DNA from: Lacustribacter sp964460315
GTDB lineage: Bacteria > Pseudomonadota > Gammaproteobacteria > Burkholderiales > Burkholderiaceae_A
Direction: 5' to 3'
DNA length: 34,021 nt
NCBI GenBank assembly: GCA_964460315.1
Contig: CAYWPQ010000016.1
Coordinates: 1 to 34,021, forward strand
Positions within the stretch are counted from its first letter, which is position 1, and every line of letters begins with the position of its first letter. Under the pieces are notes generated by a model. It saw only the letters and a list, made by a program, of their open reading frames with translations. It made no database searches and was not told where the DNA came from. Position numbers and translations under genes: made by a program. Below are positions 1 through 7,638 of this stretch, in pieces.

Positions 1-6
1 CACCCT

Positions 7-1185
7 ATGCAAACCATGGCTCTTCAGGGGCTTCGCGTTCTTGATCTCTCAAGAATTCTTGCAGGTCCTTCCGCAGCGCAACTTTTAGGCGACCTCGGCG
101 CCGATGTGGTGAAGGTTGAAAAACCAGGCGAGGGCGATGACACCCGAAAGTGGGGCCCGCCGTTTGTGGAAGACGCCGAAGGCAAGCCCACCTCCGAGAG
201 CGCCTATTACCTATGCGCCAACCGCAACAAGCGTTCCATTGAAATTGACATTGCCTCGGAAGAGGGTCAGGCGCTGGTGCTAAAGCTTTTAGAACAGGCC
301 GATGTGGTGATTGAAAACTACAAAGTGGGTGGCCTTGAAGCTTATGGTCTTAGCTACGCTCAACTGAAGGATCGCTTCCCTCGTCTTGTCTATTGCTCGA
401 TCACGGGCTTCGGCCAGACCGGCCCTTATGCGCCGCGGGCGGGCTACGACTTTCTCATTCAGGGCATGGGCGGCATCATGAGCATTACCGGCGAGCCAGA
501 AGGCGAGCCCATGAAGGTGGGGGTGGGCATTGCCGACGTGATGACGGGCATGTACGCCACGGTGGGCATTCTTGCTGCACTTCGACACCGTGACGCCACC
601 GGGCAAGGCCAGCACATTGACCTTGCGCTGCTGGACACTCAGATTGCCTGGCTGATTAACGCGGGCACAAGTTACCTGACCTCGCGGACCAACCCAACAC
701 GTCTGGGCAACGGCCACCCGAATATTGTTCCCTATCAGGTCTTTCCCACCGCCGACGACCCCATCATTATTGCCGTGGGCAATGACAGCCAGTTTCGAAA
801 GTTCTGCGAACTTGCCAACATGAAAGGGGTTGCAGATCATCCCGACTACGCCACCAATGTCGCCCGTGTGAAAAACCGTGCTGCATTGATTGAACTAATT
901 TCCAACGCTCTGCGTGCCCAACCCAGAAACCACTGGATTCAGGTCTTTGAGAAAGTTGGCGTCCCATGTGGCCCGGTCAACACCCTGGAGCAGGTGTTCA
1001 ATGACCCCCATGTGCAACACCGTGGTGCCGAGGTAAAACTAGACCATCCATTGGCGGGTTCAGGTCATGTCACCGTGATGGCCAACCCCCTGAAGCTTTC
1101 TGAAACACCTGTTCAGTATCGACACGCACCGCCCATTCGTAATCAGCACGAAGAAGAAATTCTTCGTGACTGGCTTGGGCATTGA
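7..1185 (+). CDS. Class III (CaiB/BaiF) CoA-transferase, probable succinyl-CoA:3-sulfinopropionate CoA-transferase
   Basis: A 392-residue cytoplasmic CoA-transferase of family III (CaiB/BaiF/formyl-CoA transferase type). The family N-terminus GLRVLDLSRILAGP is seen at about residues 8-21, and the catalytic aspartate is expected at Asp177 in GIADVMTG, preceded by the family's YDFLIQGMGG segment (147-156). Length is normal for the family (about 390-410). It starts a tight same-strand operon, 36 nt before an acyl-CoA dehydrogenase-like gene and then a TauE-type permease. That context matches the known cluster in which succinyl-CoA:3-sulfinopropionate CoA-transferase (Act of Variovorax paradoxus TBEA6, also class III) activates 3-sulfinopropionate for a desulfinase. 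The family assignment is firm; the substrate is inferred from the neighbours. A second in-frame ATG lies at 16, and because only six bases precede the first ATG the true start and any promoter cannot be judged. Other class III substrates (formate/oxalate, other acyl groups) are not excluded. Confidence 0.9.
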   Translation: MQTMALQGLRVLDLSRILAGPSAAQLLGDLGADVVKVEKPGEGDDTRKWGPPFVEDAEGKPTSESAYYLCANRNKRSIEIDIASEEGQALVLKLLEQADVVIENYKVGGLEAYGLSYAQLKDRFPRLVYCSITGFGQTGPYAPRAGYDFLIQGMGGIMSITGEPEGEPMKVGVGIADVMTGMYATVGILAALRHRDATGQGQHIDLALLDTQIAWLINAGTSYLTSRTNPTRLGNGHPNIVPYQVFPTADDPIIIAVGNDSQFRKFCELANMKGVADHPDYATNVARVKNRAALIELISNALRAQPRNHWIQVFEKVGVPCGPVNTLEQVFNDPHVQHRGAEVKLDHPLAGSGHVTVMANPLKLSETPVQYRHAPPIRNQHEEEILRDWLGH

Positions 1186-1221
1186 TTCCCCAACCTGCTT
1201 ATTTCACTTAAGGCATCTGTC

Positions 1222-2421
1222 ATGACACTCACCCAAGAACAGCTCGCGCTTCAAGCCAAAGCCCGTGAACTCGCTCAGACGCAATTCGCGCCAACCGCTG
1301 CGGCTACTGACGCCACCGAAGCCTATCCCTGGGACAACATTAAAAAGCTCAACGAAGCTGGCTTTATGGGAATGACGATTCCCAAGGCCTATGGCGGTCA
1401 AGGCCTGGGTTATCTTGAAACTGTGCTGGTGATTGAAGAGATGGCCAAGGCCTGCGCCACCATGGGCCGCATCACGGTTGAAGCCAACATGGGGGCGATC
1501 GGCGCCATCATGGCTTATGGCAGCGAAGAGCAAAAGAAGATTGCGGCCGCCTGCGTTCTTTCCGGAGACAAGCCCGCCATCTGCATCTCCGAACCCAATG
1601 CGGGAAGTGCCGCCAGTGAGATGACCACCCGGGCCGACAAGCATGGCGACCATTACCTGATCAACGGCCACAAGTACTGGATCACCGGCGGCGGCGTTTC
1701 AAGACTTCACCTCATCTTTGCGCGTGTCTTTGATCAGGGTGTGGAGCAGGGCATTGGCGGCTTCATTGTGGTGCGCGAAAACAATGAACCCAAAGAGATC
1801 GTCATCGCCGAGCGCACCCCCTCCATGGGGGTGCGCGGCATTCCCGAAACCCATGTCTACTTCCGCGATCTGAAAGTGCATGAGTCCATGCTGCTCAAAC
1901 CCATGGGCGATCTTCGCAAAGGTTTTTCCGGCTTGATGAATGCCTACAACGCCCAGCGTGTGGGCGCCGGCACCGTGGCCCTGGGTATTGCGCAAGGCGC
2001 CTTCGAAGAGGCTGTGGTCTACATGAAGCAGCGCGAACAGTTCGGCCGGCCGATCGCAGAATTTCAGGGGCTGCAGTGGATGCTGGCCGACATGTCGATT
2101 CAGCTGGATGCTGCGCGACTGCTTTTGCATCGTGCCGCCAATGTGCCCTTGGGACAATTCCCCGATGTCAAGCTTGCCGCTCAGGGCAAGATCTATGCCG
2201 CTGAAACTGCGATCAAGGTCACCAACGATTCCCTGCAGATGTATGGCTCTTCCGGTTATTCGCGTGAGCTTCCGATGGAGCGCCATGTGCGTGATGCACG
2301 CATGTTCACCATTGCCGGTGGCACCGCCCAGATTCTTCGCAACCAGGTGGCCGGCTCCATTCTGGGCGCCAAGCTTCCTCAGACCCGGGATGGCTACATC
2401 AAACACCCCATCAAAGGCTAA
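1222..2421 (+). CDS. acd: Acyl-CoA dehydrogenase-superfamily desulfinase, probable 3-sulfinopropanoyl-CoA desulfinase
   Basis: A 399-residue flavoprotein of the acyl-CoA dehydrogenase fold. Family motifs present are CISEPNAGSAASEMTT (121-136), YWITGGG (152-158), REQFGRPIAEFQGLQWMLAD (271-290) and RHVRDARMFTIAGGTAQILR (354-373). The catalytic glutamate is missing: the medium/short-chain position reads AGGT instead of YEGT, and the alternative isovaleryl/long-chain position is Gln245 (YNAQRVGAG). Gln at that position plus an arginine in the N-terminal domain (here Arg83, ATMGRITV) is, from memory, the signature of 3-sulfinopropionyl-CoA desulfinase AcdDPN7 of Advenella mimigardefordensis (Gln246, Arg84), which hydrolyses 3-sulfinopropanoyl-CoA to propanoyl-CoA and sulfite without net oxidation. 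The flanking CoA-transferase and sulfite-exporter-type permease support this. The alternative is an ordinary dehydrogenase with a relocated base. Superfamily certain; desulfinase call likely but untested. Confidence 0.85.
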   Translation: MTLTQEQLALQAKARELAQTQFAPTAAATDATEAYPWDNIKKLNEAGFMGMTIPKAYGGQGLGYLETVLVIEEMAKACATMGRITVEANMGAIGAIMAYGSEEQKKIAAACVLSGDKPAICISEPNAGSAASEMTTRADKHGDHYLINGHKYWITGGGVSRLHLIFARVFDQGVEQGIGGFIVVRENNEPKEIVIAERTPSMGVRGIPETHVYFRDLKVHESMLLKPMGDLRKGFSGLMNAYNAQRVGAGTVALGIAQGAFEEAVVYMKQREQFGRPIAEFQGLQWMLADMSIQLDAARLLLHRAANVPLGQFPDVKLAAQGKIYAAETAIKVTNDSLQMYGSSGYSRELPMERHVRDARMFTIAGGTAQILRNQVAGSILGAKLPQTRDGYIKHPIKG

Positions 2422-2435
2422 GACCAAACCCGCAG

Positions 2436-3206
2436 ATGGAATTTTCGTTTCTTGGTTTTACGCTGACAGCGCTGATTGGAAGTTTCGTTGGTCTTCTGAT
2501 TGGTGGTTTCTCAAAAGGTGCGCTGGGTGCAGGGCTTCCGCTGATCTCGGTTCCCATCCTGGCGCTCTTTATGCCGGTGCCTCAGGCGCTGGTCATTTTG
2601 ATCGTGCCCATCTTTATCACCAACATCTGGCAGGCCATGCAAGGCGGCAACCTGAAGGTGGTCTGGAAACGCTTCTGGCCCATTGCCATCATGCTGGTGA
2701 TTGGGGTTGGCATTGGCGCTCAGATTCTGGTGCGGCTTAGCGAACAGCAGCTCTATCTGATCATGGGCCTGATTGTGATGGCCCAGCCGGTGCTTCGTCT
2801 TTTGAAGCCAAACGCAAGCTTCACCCCGCAAACCCAACGCTGGCTTGGCCCGCTCGTTGGTTTTACCGGTGGCGCTGTGGGGGGGATGTCGGGTTTTTAT
2901 GGGCCGCTGATTCTTGTTTATCTCGCCACACTGAAACTTCAGAAAGACATCTTCACCGCCACCGTGGCCATGCTCTTCCTGTTTGGCGGCGGCGCACTGG
3001 CTATCTTTTTGGCTCAGGTGGGCGTGATGACAGTCAACGACATGCTGATGTCATGCATCGCTCTGATTCCCGCGTCACTGGGAATTCTCTGGGGTCAGAA
3101 AATTCGCGCAAGAATTAGCCAGACCACCTTTGACCGAGCACTGAGTATCACCTTGTTGGTCATGGGGGTAAGCCTTTTAATGAAAGCTTATTCAATCGGG
3201 GCCTGA
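2436..3206 (+). CDS. TauE/SafE-family membrane permease, probable sulfite exporter
   Basis: A 256-residue inner-membrane protein with about eight hydrophobic segments arranged as two related halves. The TauE/SafE (DUF81) repeat signature appears twice: GLLIGGFSKGALGAGLPLIS at about residues 19-38 and VGFTGGAVGGMSGFYGPLIL at 141-160. Members of this family export sulfite, sulfoacetate or other sulfur oxyanions, although many are uncharacterised. The gene starts 14 nt after the desulfinase-like gene, so co-transcription is very likely. In this setting the simplest role is removal of the toxic sulfite released from 3-sulfinopropanoyl-CoA. That role is inferred from context; the sequence alone only gives the family. 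No obvious terminator is seen in the 41 bases before the convergent dehydratase gene. Confidence 0.85.
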   Translation: MEFSFLGFTLTALIGSFVGLLIGGFSKGALGAGLPLISVPILALFMPVPQALVILIVPIFITNIWQAMQGGNLKVVWKRFWPIAIMLVIGVGIGAQILVRLSEQQLYLIMGLIVMAQPVLRLLKPNASFTPQTQRWLGPLVGFTGGAVGGMSGFYGPLILVYLATLKLQKDIFTATVAMLFLFGGGALAIFLAQVGVMTVNDMLMSCIALIPASLGILWGQKIRARISQTTFDRALSITLLVMGVSLLMKAYSIGA

Positions 3207-3247
3207 CAAGCTGGATTCCTCGCCTCGCAGATTCACCCCGCGCAGGC

Positions 3248-4963
3248 TTACCTCATGTCCGGTGGCATAAGAAAATCAAAGTCACAGCCATCTTCCGCCT
3301 GCAAAACATGACGGCTGTAGAGCGCCTCGTAGCCCCTTGTGGGCTCGGGGCGAAGGCCCTGAGCATCAAGTTCGGCACGACGACGATCAAGCTCTTCGTC
3401 TGCAACCAGCAGATCAATTCGCTTGTTCCGAATGCTTAGACGAATGGTGTCGCCATTTTTCACTAGGCCAAGCGGCCCACCCGCGGACGCTTCGGGCGAG
3501 ACATGCAAGACAATGGTTCCAAACGCAGTGCCACTCATGCGGGCGTCGGAAATGCGAACCATATCTTTCACACCAGCGGCCGCAAGCTTTTTAGGAATGG
3601 GTAAATAACCCGCCTCGGGCATGCCGGTTCCGCTCTTGGGGCCAGCATTCTTTAACACCATGAAGTCTTTGGCGGTGATGTTCAGGTCTGGGTCATCCAC
3701 ACGCTTGGCAAGATCTTCCAAAGACTCAAACACCACCGCACGGCCTTCGGATTCAAAAAGGGTTTTGTCAGCCGCCGACCGTTTCATGATGGCGCCAGCG
3801 GGTGCCAAGGAACCAAACAAAGCCACCAGGCCGCCCATGGGGTCGATGGGGTTGCTGATGGGACGAATCACCGATGAGTCAACCCAGCAGTCGCGCTCGG
3901 CCTCGATTCGCTCACCCAGGGTTTCGCCAGTGACGGTGATGCAGTCAAGGTGCAGCAGGCCTTTTAGTTCACGCAGCACAGCCGTCATGCCACCGGCTGC
4001 AAAAAAATCTTCCATGTAGTGGCTGCCCGTGGGCTTTAAGTCCACCAGAACCGGTGTGGTGTCGCTGAGTTCATTGAGTCGATCCAGCGAAATCTTCACG
4101 CCAGCACGACCCGCCACCGCCGTGAGGTGAATGATGGCGTTGGTGGACCCGCCAATCGCCAGCAGCACCCGAAGCGCATTGTCAATGGACTTGTCGGTAA
4201 TGACATCCCGGGGCTTGATGCCTGTGCGAATCAGCTGAACAGCAAGCGCTCCTGAACGCTCGGCCGCACGCAGACGATCGGCGTGCACTGCAGGAATAGC
4301 AGCGCTGCCGGGAATCATCATGCCCAGTGCTTCAGCAATACAAGCCATGGTGCTGGCTGTGCCCATCACCGCGCAGGTTCCTGCTGTGGTGGCTAGCGAG
4401 CCTTCGATCTCGCGAATGCTTTGTTCCGAAACCTTGCCCGCGCGGTACTGCCCCCAGAACCTTCGGCAATCGGTGCAGGCGCCAAGCCGCTCGCCCTGAT
4501 AACGACCGGTCATCATTGGTCCGGTGACCAGCTGCACCGCAGGCAGATTGGCCGAGACCGCACCCATCAGCTGGGCAGGCACGGTTTTGTCGCAGCCACC
4601 GATCAGCACCACAGCGTCCATGGGCTGAGCACGCACCATTTCTTCGGTGACCATGCTCATCAGATTGCGGAACATCAGACTGGTTGGCGACAGGAAGACC
4701 TCACCCAAGGAAATGCTGGGAAATTCAATGGGCAGTCCACCGGCCGCCAGGATTCCGCGCTTGGTGGCCTCGACCAGCTCCGGCATCATGCGATGGCAGT
4801 TGTTAAAGCCTGATCCCGTTGAGGCAATGCCCACGATGGGCTTGGCCAACATCTCGTCGGTGTAACCCATCGACTTGATGAACGAACGACGAAGGTAGGC
4901 GGCGAAACCAGCATCACCGTAATTGGTGAGGCCACGGGTGATTCCTTGGACAGGCTGAGTCAT
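3248..4963 (-). CDS. IlvD/Edd-family [Fe-S] dehydratase (dihydroxy-acid or aldonic-acid dehydratase)
   Basis: A 571-residue cytoplasmic dehydratase of the IlvD/Edd family, which removes water from 2,3-dihydroxy acids or sugar acids. Candidate cluster cysteines are Cys56 (NNCHRMM), Cys124 (GGCDKTVP) and Cys197 (GTCAVMG). Their spacing (68 and 73 residues) equals that of the [2Fe-2S] ligands Cys59/127/200 I recall for Rhizobium L-arabinonate dehydratase, and Ser477 in ARMSGTAFG falls where its catalytic Ser480 would be. The N-terminus (GITRGLTNYGDAGFAAYLRR) does not look like the standard biosynthetic IlvD, so a sugar-acid or other hydroxy-acid substrate is as likely as valine/isoleucine synthesis. 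Its ATG overlaps the rmuC stop by four bases (ATGA), so it is the last gene of the leftward run. Substrate unresolved. Confidence 0.85.
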   Translation of the reverse strand: MTQPVQGITRGLTNYGDAGFAAYLRRSFIKSMGYTDEMLAKPIVGIASTGSGFNNCHRMMPELVEATKRGILAAGGLPIEFPSISLGEVFLSPTSLMFRNLMSMVTEEMVRAQPMDAVVLIGGCDKTVPAQLMGAVSANLPAVQLVTGPMMTGRYQGERLGACTDCRRFWGQYRAGKVSEQSIREIEGSLATTAGTCAVMGTASTMACIAEALGMMIPGSAAIPAVHADRLRAAERSGALAVQLIRTGIKPRDVITDKSIDNALRVLLAIGGSTNAIIHLTAVAGRAGVKISLDRLNELSDTTPVLVDLKPTGSHYMEDFFAAGGMTAVLRELKGLLHLDCITVTGETLGERIEAERDCWVDSSVIRPISNPIDPMGGLVALFGSLAPAGAIMKRSAADKTLFESEGRAVVFESLEDLAKRVDDPDLNITAKDFMVLKNAGPKSGTGMPEAGYLPIPKKLAAAGVKDMVRISDARMSGTAFGTIVLHVSPEASAGGPLGLVKNGDTIRLSIRNKRIDLLVADEELDRRRAELDAQGLRPEPTRGYEALYSRHVLQAEDGCDFDFLMPPDMR

Positions 4964-6144
4964 GAGGCGTCTTTCTCGGGCATGGCAATCTTGAGTAAAT
5001 CATCGGGCAGGCCTTTGTCGGGCTTCACGCCAAGATCTCGAAGCATCTCCACCTGACGAACCACATTGCCAGGGCCTTCCGAGAGCTGACGAATGGCGGT
5101 TTCATGACTTTTGCTGGCCGCATCGAGATTCTTGCGCACCGTCATCATGGTTTCCACAAAGCCCCTGAATTTGTCATAGAGCATCGCTCCACGGTTGGCA
5201 ATCTCCACGGCGTTTCGCCCAATGCGTTCTTGCCGCCAGAGGTATTCCACCGTGCGCAAGACAAACAGCAGGGTGTTGGGGCTTACCAGCAGGACATGTT
5301 TGTTCCATCCGTCTCGCCAGAGTTCATCATCATTGCCCGTGGCCAGCAGAAATGCGGGCTCCACCGGAACAAACATCATGACGAAGTCGGGCGATCGATC
5401 ACCATGAATGCCCTGGTAATTCTTTTTCGAAAGTCCGTCCATATGAGCGCGAATGGAGCCCAGATGTTCTTTCAGTTTGGCGGCACGAAGACTGTCGTCG
5501 TTGCTATTGAAATATTCTTCATACGCTTTCAGAGAAACCTTTGAATCGACAATTAAAAATCGCTCTTCGGGCAGCTGAATCACCACATCGGGCTTTCGGC
5601 TTCGGCTCTGATCTTCGGCAGCGTCATGGGTCTGCTGCACAAAAAATTCGCGGTCGCGCGCAAGGCCAGAGACCTCCAGCACGCGTTCAAGAATCATCTC
5701 GCCCCAGTCGCCCACCATCTTGTTGTCGCCCTTCAGGGCCGAGGCCAAATTCTTCGCGTCTTGGGAAATTTTTTCTTGGGCATCCAGCAGCGCCTTCACG
5801 CGCTCATTCAAGGTGATGCTTCCAGCCTGGGTGGTTTCTTTTAAACCCGTGACTTCTTTGGTGAACTGCTCGAACTGGGTTTTCAAGGGGGCCAAAAGCC
5901 CATGAAGATGGGTCTGGTTGGTCTGAGCCAGCTGCTGGGCCTGGGCCTTTAACAGTTCTTCTGCAAAAAGCTTCGCACGGGTTTCAACTTCTTGGCTTGA
6001 GGCCTCCCGCTCTTCCAGGCGCACCTTGGTGGCCGCAAGTTCGGCAGCAAGCTGCTGTCGTGCGGCCGACATCTTCCAGGCCACGAGTGCCGCGCCCAAC
6101 ACCAAACCAATGACCAAGCCCAGCAAAAGCTCGAGTGCATTCAT
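4960..6144 (-). CDS. rmuC: DNA recombination protein RmuC
   Basis: A 394-residue RmuC-family protein, thought to limit DNA rearrangements at inverted repeats and carrying a nuclease-like core. Seen: one N-terminal membrane segment (about residues 5-24, LLLGLVIGLVLGAALVAWKM), then a long charged coiled-coil stretch (about 27-130, rich in E, K, Q and A), then the conserved core beginning near GDWGEMILERVLEVSGL and including KPDVVIQLPEERFLIVDSKV and the DFVMMFVPVEPAFL segment. Length is typical. A GGAG ribosome-binding site lies just before the ATG. It follows mgtE by 12 nt and overlaps the downstream dehydratase by four bases, so it is translated within the mpl-to-dehydratase run. Confidence 0.93.
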   Translation of the reverse strand: MNALELLLGLVIGLVLGAALVAWKMSAARQQLAAELAATKVRLEEREASSQEVETRAKLFAEELLKAQAQQLAQTNQTHLHGLLAPLKTQFEQFTKEVTGLKETTQAGSITLNERVKALLDAQEKISQDAKNLASALKGDNKMVGDWGEMILERVLEVSGLARDREFFVQQTHDAAEDQSRSRKPDVVIQLPEERFLIVDSKVSLKAYEEYFNSNDDSLRAAKLKEHLGSIRAHMDGLSKKNYQGIHGDRSPDFVMMFVPVEPAFLLATGNDDELWRDGWNKHVLLVSPNTLLFVLRTVEYLWRQERIGRNAVEIANRGAMLYDKFRGFVETMMTVRKNLDAASKSHETAIRQLSEGPGNVVRQVEMLRDLGVKPDKGLPDDLLKIAMPEKDAS

Positions 6145-6156
6145 CGCTAACTCCGC

Positions 6157-7629
6157 TTAAACGAAAAACAGGGTGGCCAGCCCAAGGAATAGAAAAAAGC
6201 CCATCGAGTCTGTGCTGAATGTCAGCAGCACCGAAGACCCGATGGCCGGGTCACGGCCCAGCTTTTGCAAGACCAGCGGCACGACAATGCCAATCAAGGC
6301 GCCCAGCAAAAGATTCAGAAGAATCGCCAACATCATGGTGAAGCCCAGCATCGCGCCATGGCTGGTGTCAGAATAAAGCCACCAGGCAAAGGCGCCAGCC
6401 ACACTGCCCCAGACCAGGCCATTTAAGCCGGCAATGCCGAATTCCTTGGCAAACACCCGAGGGGCATTTTTTGCGGTGACCTGACCCAGTGCGATCGAAC
6501 GAATGAAGAGTGTCATGGTCTGGTTGCCCGAATTTCCCGCGATGCCCGCCACAATGGGCATGAGGGCGGCCAGTGCCACCACTCGCTCGATGGTTCCCTC
6601 AAAGGCGCCAATCACACGCGAGGCAAAAAACGCTGTGCAGAGATTTAAGGCAAGCCAAAGCCAGCGATTTTTGGCTGACTCCCAGACCGACGAAAACAAA
6701 TCTTCTTCGTCGCGAAGACCGGCCTGGGCAAAGACATCCTGTTCACCTTCTTCACGAATGACATCGACAACCTCGTTCACGGTGAGCCGGCCCAAAAGAC
6801 CGCCGTGCCGATCCAGCACCGGCGCGGACACCAGGTCATAGCGCTCGAAGGCCTGGGCGGCCTCGCTGACATCATCGTGGGGCTCAAGTGCCGTGACGTC
6901 TTTGATCATGACCTCACGCACCAGAGTTTCAGGCTCATGCACAAGCAGCGTGCTGATGGGCAGCGCGCCCTGAAGCTTTTCCTGGCGATCCACCACAAAG
7001 ACCTGATCCGTGTGATCAGGTAGTGCATCAAACCGGCGCAGATAACGCAGCACTACCTCCAGGCTGACGTCGTCACGAATCGTGACCATTTCAAAATCCA
7101 TGCGCGCGCCCACGCTACCCTCGGGGTAAGACATGGCGGCACGAAGCTGTTCGCGCTCTTCAATGGAGAGACCCTCACTGACTTCCTCCACCACTTCTTC
7201 GGGAAGATCTTGGGCGAGCGCCGCCAGATCGTCGGTGTCCAAGGTTTCCGCGGCCGCCACAAGCTCGTCGCGATCCATCGAGGCAATGAGGGTTTCCCGA
7301 ACGGCGTCTGAAACTTCCACAAGAATTTCGCCATCGCGCTCGGCACGCACCAGATCCCAAATAGCCAGACGCTCTTCCCGTGGAAGCGCCTCAAGGATGT
7401 AGGCAATGTCTGCTGGGTGAAGACGATCCAGCCTTGCCTGCAAGGCGGCCGTTTGCTGTTTCACAAGAAGCTGTTCCACCAGGGCCTGTCGATCGGACCC
7501 CACGCTGTGCTGCTCTCGGTGCACTAGGTCGGATTCAACTTTTTGGCGCGCAAGCATCTCTTGCACTTCAATCAGTGCAAGCTGGGCCGCTTCAGGGTCT
7601 CGGATGGAGTGTTGATGGTGATCGGTCAT
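6157..7629 (-). CDS. mgtE: Magnesium transporter MgtE
   Basis: A 490-residue MgtE-type Mg2+ channel/transporter of the inner membrane. The order of domains is: an acidic N-terminal superhelical domain (about residues 30-165, with repeats such as LHPADIAYILEALPREER), a tandem CBS pair that senses Mg2+ (about 170-295, for example YDLVSAPVLDRHGGLLGRL), and a C-terminal membrane domain of five helices (about 325-490). The membrane domain contains the family signature PIVAGIAGNSGNQTMT and, near the end, TDSMGFFLFLGLA, whose Asp corresponds to the ion-selectivity aspartate of the family. Length is as expected. It lies 9 nt after the RNase/aroE fusion and 12 nt before rmuC in one leftward run; no Mg2+ riboswitch-like leader is possible in such a short gap. 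Confidence 0.95.
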   Translation of the reverse strand: MTDHHQHSIRDPEAAQLALIEVQEMLARQKVESDLVHREQHSVGSDRQALVEQLLVKQQTAALQARLDRLHPADIAYILEALPREERLAIWDLVRAERDGEILVEVSDAVRETLIASMDRDELVAAAETLDTDDLAALAQDLPEEVVEEVSEGLSIEEREQLRAAMSYPEGSVGARMDFEMVTIRDDVSLEVVLRYLRRFDALPDHTDQVFVVDRQEKLQGALPISTLLVHEPETLVREVMIKDVTALEPHDDVSEAAQAFERYDLVSAPVLDRHGGLLGRLTVNEVVDVIREEGEQDVFAQAGLRDEEDLFSSVWESAKNRWLWLALNLCTAFFASRVIGAFEGTIERVVALAALMPIVAGIAGNSGNQTMTLFIRSIALGQVTAKNAPRVFAKEFGIAGLNGLVWGSVAGAFAWWLYSDTSHGAMLGFTMMLAILLNLLLGALIGIVVPLVLQKLGRDPAIGSSVLLTFSTDSMGFFLFLGLATLFFV

Positions 7630-7638
7630 ATTTGTCGG

